Source of the DNA: Druceiella hillmani
Lineage: Eukaryota > Arthropoda > Insecta > Lepidoptera > Hepialidae
Assembly: GCA_039881145.1 (NCBI GenBank)
Contig: JAYKKI010000066.1
Coordinates: 10,927,001 to 10,991,000, forward strand
DNA: 64,000 nt
Direction of reading: 5' to 3'
Part shown: positions 10,471-23,589 of the stretch, in pieces
How positions within the stretch are numbered: position 1 is the first letter of the stretch
How the letters are laid out: each line of letters begins with the position of its first letter
Notes under the pieces: model-generated
What the model was told of the DNA's origin: nothing
Database searches by the model: none
The model's input: the letters and a program-made list of their open reading frames with translations, nothing else
Translations under genes and position numbers: made by a program

Positions 10471-12435
10471 AAATAGTAATGATTTGAACAATTTAATATT
10501 AATTTAAACATGATACTTTTAAAAACATTTGTGTGGCATTTATTCTCACAATACCCTCGTAATAATTATTTCACCAATTTAAATCCTTTTATTCGCAATT
10601 ATTTAAAATTAATACGAAAGGTAGCCTCCGATGTAACAGTTTCCGAATAAATGCAACTATATTTTAATTTAAGTGATGAGATTTGTATTGAGAAAAAATA
10701 CGCTGATTATTAGCAAGTAGTATTAAGTAAATGTGTGCTATCTAAATTTGATAGAATTTAAGATTTAACCGAAATATTCATTACCTTTTCTCTTTTTGCA
10801 CATTGCCATTAGAATAAGAGGTAAAAAGATAAACTTTGTTGTGAGCCTATTTTATTATACCAATAGTGTAGAATTTTGCAAAATTAAACCACAATATTTC
10901 TAACACGCATTAAATTTAAATCAAGTTCCATTAACTTAATTAAATCTTCATAACATCGAAAGGGCGGAACCACTTCACTTAAATAGATTTCAGCAAATAT
11001 ACTTCATCGAATAAGAGATGGAGAAAGTTTCAGCGATTCTTGGATATTATTAATAATTTCTTGTTAATGAGTTCGTGTTAATGAATGTACAATTAATTCC
11101 TGTTAATGAACGTAAATTTTCTAAGACTCTCGAAAAGAGAAAAATGAAAAGCTATTATATATTGAATATGTTACATATATTGCTTATAGATTGAATATGT
11201 TACACGCGTATATGAATTGAAAATTATTTTACGCGTTTTGATTTACGTGCATGGGGATATGATCAAATGTGATTAAAATGTAAGTTAGTGTTCTTTTATA
11301 TCAAGTTTTCTTTAGACCAATTTTATATCACTTCTGTATTAAAATGACGCTTGCTTGCTTGAAACAAATACAGCGCCACCTAATATAATAGAAACCTATT
11401 GGTTTATTTTTTTTTTATTTTACTTTAGCCTATTTAATTACATTATATAAATATAATGTAAAACATAAATATTAAACATTTTATTGGTGACATGCCACGA
11501 GAGTTTTGGGTTCACAAAAGCGACAAAATAAAATAAATCAAATATATTATTTCTTAAAGAAAAACTTTCCAAAATGAAATGCCGTTGTACAGAAATGCCG
11601 TAAGTGTTATGAACGTATATTAAGAGCGTGAGACTTTTTCCAATAAGAGCTGAAAAAAAATTAAAATTATATTCTAGTACCTAAAAAGCCCTGTTCGACA
11701 ATGTGCCATTTCTGCTTTAGTTTAACCAATTTAACGATTTTTTACTAGCATATTATAGTCATTTGGATAATATACGCCTTATGAGTATATACGTGGATGT
11801 TGTCAGTATTATAATGTGAAAATTTTACGTGAAAGTAGTATGGTGCTGCACTTTATAATCTCTATGTTTATAGTACGGGAAAAGGTGGCTATACAGTTTT
11901 TGGAATTCCCACATATTTATTTCACATAATCCTTTCTGGAAAGCAGCATATTTTCCATAGCTAAGAAAGGGCTTTTTTGATATAATTGGAAGGGCATTTT
12001 GATTAAGATATTGCATAGGTTATAAACTATCCATGATCAACCAATCTTATAATGAATTAATTAGTAATATTTTTTCTTCGCTTTTAAATATAAATGGTGA
12101 AAATTTATTTATGTAAAACATAAAAATACTATGCGGGTTGTGGGTCAGATTGTAGTTTATAATTGTAAACAGGTTAATAGTAAAATACCAAATAAATTTA
12201 ATTATTTTTTTTTATATTAAAAACTAAACAAAGTGAAGTCGCGTGTTTGTATACAGACATAATATTGTTTGCTTCGCAAAATCTTCCTAAGACCTTGAAA
12301 TTTCAACAAATTTAACTTAAAAATTCTCCATATTTCGCTAAAACCTCCCTGAGATAAAAAGTCTAAACCTTGGAAAAGAGTCTTTAGCTGATGACAGTGT
12401 TAGCATGAGACTTGGGAGTATTAATTAGCAGCAAT
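10471..12435. other. AT-rich intergenic DNA
   Basis: No gene was recognised. The right-hand part (from about 12,150) may contain further decayed C-terminal sequence of the adjoining minus-strand LINE, but no motif was clear. The short open frame at 11,825-12,016 resembles nothing I know. Confidence 0.35.
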
Positions 12436-12439
12436 ATTT

Positions 12440-13800
12440 TTTTAAGTCTACTATCTTAGTATGATATATCATCATACATATCATTAAAAGCTGTTAAGAT
12501 TGGATAGGAGTCTGGATATAAATAAATTTACAAATCGTTTACGTACATATCATAATTATTCTTACATCTTATAACACTATTAATGCTTATAGAAAACAGT
12601 AGTGGAGCAAGGACTCCAATTTGTGAAAAACCAATACTTACCGTCAAAAAATCAATAATCACGGAATCAATGTTGACGGAATATATATCAAACATTTTGA
12701 CTTAATGTCTACTTCTTTTTATGTCAACTAATTTACTGCAGAATTTGAAACCTGTAAGGAATTTAAACCCACAAGCATGGTATCGAAATCAACAGAGTTA
12801 ATTAAATTTTTAATATCGAAAAGAATGAGGATTGTATCCTAAGTATACTTTTCATGGTTAAGCATTATCTTCATTCACACTTACTATTACAATTTGGGTG
12901 CTATGGTCAAAAATTAAACCTGAAGGAAAAGGGTTGAAAAGTTATTGAATATTTATATAGTAGATTCGGGACGAATGAAAAAATACGGTCAGAAACTATA
13001 GGGAAAAGATGGTGCTCACAGATTGTTTAAGAAGGAGGTAATTGCTATGGAGTAACCAAATGCATTGGAGTGACTAAATGTACGACTGACGATACGATGT
13101 CTAATATTTGTTTTACAATTGAAATAGTTAAACCTTAACCTGAAGAATTCGCTTAAACACCAGAGGATTGCTCCTGACATCAATATCGAAAGCATTTTAC
13201 AATGAAGCTGTTCATTGTTTAATATAATAGGAGGGATGCTATTCAAAGTATCAGGCGTGCCTGCTAAATAGTAAACTGTAGACAATGTAGGAAAAAATAT
13301 ATTACAAAAAATTAGAACAAAAAATTCATGATATGAATCGTAGTCGTATTTATTTAGACCAAGCGTGCTGAGAAATCTCCAAACGTTCATAATGATATGT
13401 TGATTGAACGTAGTAGAAGTATATTATTGTTTCCATCATTATGTTTTCTTCCATCCCTTCATAATTGAATGGATCAATTCTGCAGCACCCTAAAGCACGC
13501 CCTGAAATACTGTATGTGATATGGGATTGGAACGGCTTTGTGCATTACCTTTACTCTGTTTCTTCTGATCATAGAATTTCGGATGGAGTCATTAAACTAG
13601 GGGGTGGTCTTAGGTTTTATATTGATAGATTTAAGAGGAGCGTGCTTATTATAGAGCGATAAATTATGAAATATCATTGTTTAGTGTATCCACTTCAGAA
13701 ACGAACACTTCATTCCAATGAATTTTTATTCGCGAGTAATCACGTCACCTTTACTGCTAAAATTACGAACGAGGCTGGTTCTTGGAAAGGTATTCGGGTT
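12440..13800 (-). pseudogene. jockey/CR1-like LINE relic (linker to RT)
   Basis: Reading the minus strand, 13,780-13,700 gives RNFSS and IHWNEVFVSEVDTLNNDIS, the usual segment after the endonuclease. Next comes LYNKHAPLKSINIKPKTTP and FNDSIRN (13,660-13,560), the linker of jockey/CR1-type ORF2. VWRFLSTLGL near 13,380 matches the LWKxLRxLGL element before RT. Near 12,790, SVDFDTMLVGLNSL matches the KAFDSVDHxxLLxKL box. GVLAPLLFSISINS (about 12,610-12,560) matches GVPQGSxLGPLLFxIFIND. MYVNDL (about 12,545), then stop and IYL, matches the catalytic YADDLQIY with A and D altered. It is about 1.4 kb in normal domain order but with many stops and frameshifts. An endonuclease end might extend to about 13,960. 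Confidence 0.8.
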
Positions 13801-14049
13801 ACGTAGCATATATAAATATAATATAAGATGATCATGGTGGATGGAACCAAGTGAAATGAGGTCACGGTGGAAGGAGTTGAAGAAAGGAGGAACAGAATTT
13901 TGAAGGTGCAAAAACAAGGATGTACAATAACATTCTCTGATTTCATAATGTTCTAAAGTTTTAAAATTTGTAGGGAGGAAAAATAAAATGATAAATAATA
14001 GTAAAATTATGGTTTTACATGGCATTCTAAATATTTGGGTATACATATT

Positions 14050-16390
14050 CCTCGATACTCTAAATGATTAGCAATGCTGTAAAATTTTAATGGATTTTAT
14101 ACTACACCTTACTTTGTTTCATATAGTTATAAGATCTGAAACGAGTCACTGAACCAGGGGTATGGAATATTATATAACATGCAAAGTTTGTCTGATAACT
14201 GACGTATACATTCTATTGTATTTTTGACCGTTTAGAACAATGCCTACGACAAATATATTTAGTTTTAATGAAATAAAGCCAATGAAATTCATAATATTTT
14301 ACTGATATGGATAGCAGCGCTCGTTTTCGATTTAAACCTGTACCTAATATTTACAACAAAACTCTATATAACTAAATTTAATCCATTTTCTCACGATTTA
14401 TGATGAATTTTTAATATAATTTACAAATAAAAAAATGCTGGCGGAAGAAGAGGTTCTACTCAAAGATTCATTTTTATAATTGGATAAGACAATTAACCAT
14501 AGGATAAAATGAAACAAAAAGCAATACCTATTTTCCAGTCAAAAGATATATGGTGTTTGTAATATTAAGCAGATTAAATTTATATGAAGGGAATAGATTT
14601 TCTTGGTCAAGCAATCAGCTCTTCAAAATTTCATGGGTTTATCACAATATTTAAAAAAAAATTGTTAAGTAATTGATTTTAGTAATATCGTAATATTTTC
14701 CATTAATAATCGTCCACCCTTAATTTGATTCAATAGAAAGTCTCTATATCATCCAAACAAATTATAACACATTAACATTGTACCGTATTTTATTGTAATT
14801 TACTAAAAGTCGCTAAAGTTCAGAAAAGTTTGGTTTCGCTTATTTCTAAATTAACTCCACTTGAACTTGAAATTTCTCAAAATATTTAAAGTTTTCGTTA
14901 TATTAAGCCAGAGTTTTTGACTCATGTTTGTCGGATTACCTTCCTCTAATTTTTTATACTACGCAGATTTTTACATAGATCACGACTCAATATGGAAAGT
15001 ATACAAGATAATATAAAACGGAAAGAGCGGATAGGTTGTACAACAGGTGAATAATAGCGGAGCAAACAAACAGTTGTTAAACCTCTGAATTCCGATCATA
15101 TGTATGAAATATCTATTTCAAATCGAGTATACACGCTATTACAAATGAATATGTTTTTAAAGCGTTAATCGCTTAATAAACAACGGGACAACAAATTTTT
15201 TCTAGCATTCATTATCAAACTTGTTTCGGGGATACAATATATATTATTTATTAAATAGTTTCAGGAGAAATGCACAGCTAATGTAATATATTAGACTTCG
15301 GAATATTTGTTCATTTGTTACTGCAAACAAGTTTCATTGTAAAATTAAATTTTTCTTTTTTCGTTTTCAATCAAACTTTGTGTCTTTTATCGAGTGAAGA
15401 AATTTATTTAATGTTCCGAAAATGTTCCTTAAATTTATTTAACTTAACTCTTTTAAATCAAGACTACATGCTTATTCACGGAATTTCTAACAAAGACTAG
15501 TATTACGACACGAACTACACTGTAGCGTTTATTTTGTTCACATTCTACGAATACGATTTTTAGTGAAACTATTTAATTCGGCACACAGATATTTCAATGT
15601 AGTAAATGTATAAAGTAATTTAAAATATCTAATTCTTATTTTATCGAGTCTTGTTATGTCCATAATCTTGAAAGACTTTATTTAATTCACAAAAAACTTT
15701 TATCTATTGCGAAACAAATAAACGCCCCTGCTTCATAAGAAACTTTATTACGAAGAAACTCAATTAATCCACGAACATTACTTAGAGTACGAAGCTTTTT
15801 GTTTCAAATTTAATCTTTTAAAACGTTTTATTAAATTTTAAGGGTTTCTTGAATATAGAGATATATGTAGTTTTATTAATAGGAAAGAGATTTTTATTTT
15901 ATTTCCATTAGAATGTATGACTTATTTAATGTTTAAAAATTGTTTTATGTTATATTTTCATCATCTTTATATTTTAAGCTGGGAAAATAAAAAATGTGCT
16001 AGTGTTGATTTATTCAATTATCGCTACCATAAGAAATCTTTGTAGATTAATAGTTTTCATAAGGAGTAAACAAAAGTAAAATATTCTAACCTGCTATTAT
16101 TATCGTCTATTTAATAAATTGAACTGTTTAGCGATTTCAAAAAGAACAAATGTTTCCAGTAATTATTTAGTTCTGCCGTTCTGCCACTCAAAATTGTTTT
16201 CCTTGAATAAATTGAAAGTTCTCTTATCCAAAAATTATTTTCCTTACGTTCGTTGCTAAACAGCTAAATGGTTGTTAAATAAAAATTGTTTGTTAAATGA
16301 ATTAATAATATACAGTATTGTTGCTATGTGTGTGTGAATAATGTTTAATATGGATTTGCAATTATTTGGTGTATTGTTAAAAGACACAGT
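14050..16390. other. AT-rich intergenic DNA
   Basis: No supported feature was found. The open frame at 15,315-15,500 is a T-rich shadow with no recognisable domain. Confidence 0.45.
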
Positions 16391-16394
16391 GTGA

Positions 16395-16580
16395 TAATTT
16401 AGTTAAAACTAAGTCAATTATATAATTCAGGATAAGGTCAATTTGGGGTAAAATTTATTCCTAATATAAAATTAATTATTATTGAAGATTAATTCAGAAT
16501 AAACTTAATTCAGGATTAAGAATAATCGTAATTATTTAATAAATTCAGAATAAAAAGTTAATTTAGGATCTGTATCCTGA
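16395..16580. repeat. degenerate minisatellite with ATTCAGGATAA-like units
   Basis: Variants of ATTCAGGATAA, AATTCAGAATAA and AATTTAGGATC recur every 20-50 bp across this stretch. This suggests an old, diverged short tandem repeat. Confidence 0.5.
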
Positions 16581-17777
16581 ATTGATATAAAAAATTTTTA
16601 CAATCCCAAGTGGTAAATATGTATAATATTCACATCTGGAAAATAATATTTGTCATAAATAAATAAATAAATATACAATAATACAGAGCAATGAAAGAAA
16701 GTTTAAACTTTAAAAACGTCAGTATATTGAGCAATACTAAATACATATTTTATTGAGTGAATGTTTATTATTGAAAATAAAAAATACTTAAATCCACAAA
16801 CCAACTAGGATCGCCCACCCATAGTTTACGGGCGTAAGTCCGCTTAATATTTTATAAAATTTATTGGATAAATGAAATGCGCAATATTGTTTCATTAACA
16901 AAGTTATGAATATTTACTTACTATTCCAACACATTGTAGTTTTATTCGCATTTTTTTTTAATTTAGATATAGAAATATAAAACGTTATATATTACTTCCG
17001 ACATAATAATGATGACGAAGTTGTTTCATTATTATGGTACAAAAAGTAATTATTTTTATGGGAAAGTTTGACATAATATTAGTCCGCAAAACCGACAATT
17101 TACTTCATTAAAAAAGTTAAACTCATTAAAATCCGTACTTCGTTCGATGAGTACTTATACACTCACAGTCTATTAATACCAAAACCAAAAATTGCCAGTT
17201 GTTAAGAATATCTATCTTCAATATGAGTGGCGTCTATACACAATTCCTTTGTAACCATGTGGTTAACTACTTGTGCAATATAATGAGAATGATGCATTTT
17301 TATTAATTTGTTAAATGCATTTGTTCATAAAATTGTTTTACTTTCTCAAATATTGTATTTATTAGTATATTGTCATTTCCTTATAAACTGGCAAGTAATC
17401 CATCATTATGTGATAGGCACTGTTAATGTGAAAAGAACTTATATTTATAGTTCAATGATTAGAAATTAAGTAACAAATTGCAGTCAATATTTTGTTATAC
17501 TTTCGTAGATGTTACCAAAAATCATTTAAATTTTTTTTTTCTTTAGAGATAACAGGTACATTTAAATTGCCTTCTTTAAGCCTCTTTCACTTTCTGTGGA
17601 GAATTTTTTGTGACAACAGTAAATATTACATAATATTGGTTTGAAGTTGTTTATAAATCCTTATAAAATATTAGCATCTACATACATTTTTACCCTTAAA
17701 TTAATTTTTAATACTATCAATTAATTTTATTATCATCTCCCAAAAAATAGAAATTATAATAGAGAAGAAAGTCTTCA

Positions 17778-17779
<2 letters not shown>
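16581..17779. other. AT-rich intergenic DNA
   Basis: No supported feature was seen on either strand. Confidence 0.45.

Positions 17780-17836
<57 letters not shown>
17780..17836. repeat. (TA)n microsatellite
   Basis: About 28 uninterrupted TA units. The overlapping open frame (17,701-17,901) that encodes a poly-IY run is an artefact of this repeat. Confidence 0.97.
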
Positions 17837-17840
<4 letters not shown>

Positions 17841-20800
17841 AATCTTTAGAGTTTATGGAAAAGAATTTCTGTTTTGAATATTTCATGTTTAAATATACCA
17901 AAAGAATTCTTTAAGACCAGTCTCACGCTTTAGTAACACGGAATTTTGTAGAAAGAAATATACGTAAGTGTGAACTTATATTAATTGTTTACAGGTTTTA
18001 TTAATCATCACTTAAGAAAACTCAGCATAACATGTTTATTTTTATCTATTTACATTTTTTTTATATTTGCGATAAGTCACGAAAAGAAAATAATACAAAT
18101 TTTAAAATAGTTATGTTTGTAATGACTTATAGTAATGTTTGTAATGACTTGTGCTTATGGACGATAATAAAATCTGTAAAATATGAGCTGGCTCCAATGA
18201 GGGTTCCGCTTATATCAAAGTTTAAACTTTTAAAGGTTCTAAGTACCTTTATTAAAGTATATGCGAATGTTAATATCAAGTTCCACTCTATTAACATATT
18301 TTCAACAGGGGTAAAAATATGATGAATTTCTCAAAAATGATAAACATTGGATAATCCCTATATTATTGTTTTAATCTGCTGATTATATCTTGTTTTAATT
18401 TTTCGTTTAGTAGTTTCAGAAACAATAATGCGTTGAAAGGAACTTTTTGTACAATTTTGTGCATATTTCTGAGGAATTTTTAAGGTGATTTTAAAGGGTT
18501 CACCCTTTGAAAAGAAATAATTTCTGCTGACGACTTAATTAACCTATTTGAGAATGGCCAAATAACTATTTTAATGTGTCAGCTAGCTTTAAGACATGCA
18601 GGTTAACATAATGTCTTACTGTGCTACATTTTTCGTTTTGTCATCAATTCTTTTCCGAGGAAATGAGATATGAGAGATAACCCTTTTATGTTCACTCACA
18701 TGTGAACTTAGAAGGGTTCCGTTTTTTCTTTTCAGCCATGGAATACAAAAAAATTCCTTAATTTTTAAAAAAATTACTAATACGCATCTACTTTTCTAAG
18801 CAAAGGGATAAAATCTTCTGTTTAGTATAATTATTATATAACTCAAATACTAAAATTATTAACTGCAGAAATTTAGTCGAGTACCTGATTCGTTCGTCCA
18901 TCTTATTAATAATTTTTCTCTAGATAAGTTTATGAAAAAAAAAAGTTTTGCACTAAATGTTAATGCCTTCATTCTTTGCTCTTATTATCATTTCCTTCTT
19001 TGAATATTTGGTTGTAGGAGGTTTAATTTACATAAATCAATAACTAATGTATCAAGACTAATAACACTTTCTAAGGATTCTCTTAAAATATTTCTAAGTT
19101 TCTTTCTGTTAATCTGGATAAATTGTTCATTTGTTTAATTAGCAAGCAAGATTGAGTTCTGTATAACACATCATCTTATATTGTATTCATGTCTTACATA
19201 GGCAAATTGAGTGCGGGAAACTTTAAGCATTTATACATAAATTAATAAAATAAATATTAATGCATGGTAACTTTATCAAAAAGTTATGATATTTTGCTGC
19301 AAAATAACGAACAACCAAACTTAATTAAAATAAGTTATATTTAATATAAACAGATATTGGCGCAAAACTTTAAATTGAAATTTAAAACATTAAACCTTTC
19401 ATTTCCATGGTTTAAAATTAATTGCACGATTTTATTTAATTAATGAAGTTTTTCCTTAGAGTTCTTTATGGTGGTTTTCTTAACTGTTTAAAGTGGACGG
19501 TAAGTTTAAACAACGCAGAAAATTAGTTGCTTACTTATAATAAACATTAATCCGATTTGAACAAGTGTCTACTTAAGATTAGGAATAACTTATTAAATTA
19601 TAATTAATTGAATAACTTATTAAATTATAATTAAATTCTGCTTTAAATGTAAATGAAAAACTTTGATATTGGTAATAGAACTTGGATGAAATCGGAACAG
19701 TGAGTATACAATATGAATGAAATAGGAAATTTTGCAACTTGAACACAGAAGGATTTCATAAAAAGTTTCGGTAAATATAGACTGTGCTCAGCCTCCTATG
19801 CAATTTTCAAAGCATAGCCCTAGAACTTTATATAAACAAGATACTAGATCCGTAGTAACCATAATCATCAACTAAGAGAAAATTATTTATGATCTAGTAT
19901 ATTGTATATTGTGATGAGAAGCAAGAAATTTAATTTTTTAAATAGTGAAGAAGATACATTCTAATAAAAACTATAATATTCTCAAGTCAGTCATTAGAAA
20001 TTGTTATAATATACGAAAAAAAGAAGCAAATTCAAAATCAAAGTTTCCATGTAAAATTTCATAAATTCACAACATATAAAAGCCATAAAATAAAAAGTAA
20101 AGAAAATGAAGTGTAACTATATGTTTACACTATCTTTAATTAGATATGTCTAGACAACTACATCTAACAGCTATATCTAACTCATTAACAATCTCAAAAT
20201 TATTTACAAAATGACTAGAGTACTCGATGAAATTAATTAAGTACGCAGTGAATTTACGCCTTAAGTAAGCTCGGTTCATAAATATCGTAGTGGGAGTATC
20301 ATGCTTAATGCATGTTAACATCTTAGATTATTTTGTTAATAAAATAAATTACTTATTGGACGTTATAATAACCATTAGGTGTTCAACTATTGGATCGGAT
20401 CGCATAGTGCACTAATAGGATTTCAGTTTAAAAATGAAAATAAAATAAAATTATAATTCTGACACAAAAATATGTCTAAATGATAATACAATCTGACACA
20501 AAAATATGTCTAATGATAAACAAAAAATAACATTTTAAAATTTCAAATAACCTTACTGATATCATTTCTTTCTTATCCATATGCATAAATAGGACAGGTG
20601 ATGACACGCATTAGTAAGAGCCGTAGCTATACCAGAATCAACTACTCCACTCAACAAGGGACTCTGCTACTTTAAAAAATATTCCGTATAAACTATAAAT
20701 TCCCAAAATTTATCTGTTTGTAATACTTAATAATAATTTAAAAGTCTTTCGCAAATAGTTATCGATCTATCGAAAATGTTGATATGAAAATAAGTTCATG

Positions 20801-21225
20801 TTGATATGAAAACAGTTGTGTTGTAAACTGAATTATAAAAATTGGTTAGTATAATTTTAATTTTTTTTTTTACATTTGTGTCGTTTTAATAACTTTATTT
20901 TGTTTTCTTTGTCATTAGAAATAAATATTTTATAATATAATATTAAAGTACGATTGTGTGGTCACCACTTATTTATGATATTACACAATATCCCGAAATA
21001 ATTTTTTTTGAGGTTTGTTATGTTTACCGAATATTTTGGATAAATAGCATAAATCATGTTTTTCATTATTTATGGAATAAAGAAGGATTATATTTATTTA
21101 ATTATCTGAGTTTACATATTGACACCTAAACGCCATATTCAACTTAGCATCTATTCCAAAAACACAGTAATAATAGCAGTGACTAAATTACCCGTAAAAA
21201 CAAAAGCCGAAACTCGGAAAATTTC
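17837..21225. other. AT-rich intergenic DNA with short direct duplications
   Basis: No gene was recognised. It contains a 25-bp exact duplication starting GAATAACTTATTAAATTA (19,583-19,607 and 19,610-19,634) and a 21-bp one starting TCTGACACAAAAATATG (20,458-20,478 and 20,492-20,512). It also holds an imperfect hairpin at 18,679-18,718 (AACCCTTTTATGTTCAC against GTGAACTTAGAAGGGTT). Confidence 0.6.
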
Positions 21226-21229
21226 CTGC

Positions 21230-21540
21230 TTTCCATTAAACAATTCCTGTTGCTATTTTCCGGCAACATCATCAGACCTTAGTGACAACTTATGACCAAA
21301 AGACTTGTCAATAAAATTATGAGAGCGCCAACATGAGGAATATACTCCTCACTATTAAAGTGTTCCAGTCACCAATTTCTTGCTCTGTCATCAGCCTCAG
21401 GTCAACATTTGTGACCAAAAAACTTATCAAGACAAGTCAAATCAGGCAAACTTGGGGAATGTATCCTTCGATGTGAGAAATTCTGTTACCCCTTCTAGTT
21501 CCATCAACAAACCCCGGTCAACAATTGTGTTTAATGTACT
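21230..21540. repeat. 119-bp degenerate tandem repeat, about 2.5 units
   Basis: GACAACTTATGACCAAAAG at 21,282, GTCAACATTTGTGACCAAAA at 21,401 and GTCAACAATTGTG at 21,519 are spaced 119 and 118 bp. Other landmarks keep the same spacing (GAGGAATATACTCCTC at 21,337 against GGGGAATGTATCCTTC at 21,456). Identity between units is roughly two thirds. The open frame at 21,380-21,739 overlaps it and is probably not a gene. Confidence 0.7.
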
Positions 21541-22284
21541 TATAAAGATATGTGAAATGATTTCATACCCCATATCAAATAGCTCAATAGGGGTTTTACA
21601 CATTTATACGTTGAAAGGTTTGCTAGGATATCTCTGTAATCGAATATCAGGTCCTGGCTATATCAACTTGAGCCTTATTTCCTTTCAAACGAGAAATAAT
21701 CGTGAAAATCGGCGAACACATCTTCGTATTACGGCTTAAAGACTTTTAAGAAAATACTTATAGGTCGAATTTAGAACTTTCTATTTTTTTAAAATTGGTT
21801 AAATGTACATATAATTGTCATATACCTTCTCAATACAAGACTTAACACTGAACATTTCTTAATAAACTAGAGCATAAAGTAACAAAAGTTTAATTTTCAA
21901 AAGTACTTGATATAAAACTGTAATAAATAGGCAGTTACTTTTAGTTTCTTTGCATTAATATGAACCTTCCTCTTTAAAAAATGAAATAAAAAATGTGCCA
22001 AATTTTAATTTTTCTTTTCAGAAAAAAAATCTGAATTCTATATTCTCAACGTGACTGTTTTTTTTATTTGTTACCTCATATCTCCGATATTTCTTTACCA
22101 ATTTGGATAATTCTTTATTTATTTAAGAGGATATATTTGGAGTATAATCTCATGAAAATTTATTTAGAATGTGACTTTGAAAATTAAAGACGTACTATAG
22201 AATTCATATTTTATTTGATTTGAATCGGGTTTTTTCGCGGTAATTATATATTTAATGAGTAAACCTAGATATTATATACTAAGT

Positions 22285-22460
22285 ACTCACTATGTCCCGA
22301 CGTTTCTGACTGGTTGCACAGCCTGTGGTCACGGGAAGACTGACGATTTATAGGAGACACCGCTGCGACGCGGGAGTGTTTTTTAAAACTACCCCCACTT
22401 GGTTGATTGTAGAAATCTAAGGCGCGTTCACACTAGACCTACACACTACACTGACGGTGT
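22285..22460 (-). repeat. possible Penelope-type terminal repeat (minus strand)
   Basis: The minus strand reads CAGTCAGAAACGTCGGGACA (about 22,293-22,312), preceded by a GC-rich stretch with GCGTCGCAGCGGTGTCTCC. The GAAACGTCGGGAC core is shared with 5,675-5,687. Such blocks occur in many arthropod genomes and I associate them with Penelope-like elements and their hammerhead motifs. No protein part is present. Confidence 0.3.
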
Positions 22461-23589
22461 CATGACACTTGGATTTATGTACACATCGCGAACACCTAGT
22501 TGCAATCACTGGATTCCAAGCCGCCGAGAGTTTGAATCCGTCTTCACGGTTGAAATTTGGATGTATTGATTGTACTATAGAATTTTCCAAAATTGAACAC
22601 CACAGATATCATAATCGAACTTGGCCAAATGGCACAAACGGTACCCACATAACAGCGTCCTGTCCGTCTGTTTTTTCTGTCCTCATGCCATAGCCATTTT
22701 ACGGCCAGATTATTTGCACTATATAGAGGAAGTTAGGATGATTAGTGTATTTTATGAACCCCTATGCAATTAAATAATGGAATTTTAAAAAGATATTAGG
22801 GGTGGCGTTCAAACATATCTCAAACTGAGACACCGAGACAGTGCACATGTGCATGTGGGGTATCGTCAAATAAGTCTGGAAAAATAGAACAGAGGTTTCA
22901 AAATAAATTTTTCATTTAAATAAATAGTATATATGGTGAGATATGCATTACTAAAGTTTTATGAAGTGTTACTCTCCCCCCTCCTCAGCTCTAACTTTTA
23001 AAAAAACTTGTGTAAAATTCTGAAGAAAATGAACGGAGTTTTAAACGACATTAAATAACCTTACGAACATTAAATAAACTTTCAAAGAAAATTATTTTTA
23101 ACCAGTTGTTTAGTTTTTGAGATATGGAATATTTTCGGAACTTACCGCAGCAATAACTTTTTTTCACAGTGTCTGTTAGAAATGCAAACTAATAAATCTC
23201 ATAGGGTCTGTTAGAAATACAAACTTATAAACATAAAGCTCGAGTCCAATTTGCACTTCTTTGAGTTTATTTTATTTGAAAGGGTATACTCCCAGTGTTT
23301 TTCCACGAATATTTGGTGGGAATGTAAGATATACTATTAACAGCACAGGTACTGTGATCGAGTTTCGAAGATGTGGGTCTAATGTTAACATAATAAGACA
23401 CTACTAAGAGCAACGTAAACTTGTTCTTTCACAAATTACGGGTACAATTTGGGAGCCAGAAAGTGGTGACCGGAAATCTGCAGTGATGAAGAGTAAATGC
23501 ATTGAGTTTGGACTCATTGACTTGTCTTGAAGTTGCAAAAAAATAATAGGTTGAATAAGTAGGTAAGTGTATACAACACAATTTAAAAA
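22461..23589. other. intergenic DNA, nothing recognised
   Basis: This moderately AT-rich stretch leads into the satellite. The frame at 22,469-22,693 shows no known domain. TAAATCTCATAGGGTCTGTTAGAAAT-like sequence near 23,170-23,225 contains a local duplication of GTCTGTTAGAAATNCAAACT. Confidence 0.4.

Noticed and set aside
13465..13662. 65-codon plus-strand frame
   Set aside because: It is antisense to the LYNKHAPLK linker of the LINE relic.
17701..17901. 66-codon minus-strand frame with a long Ile-Tyr run
   Set aside because: The run is a translated (TA)n microsatellite.
21380..21739. 119-codon plus-strand frame
   Set aside because: It overlaps the 119-bp tandem repeat and shows no domain; the long frame seems due to chance in GC-richer DNA.
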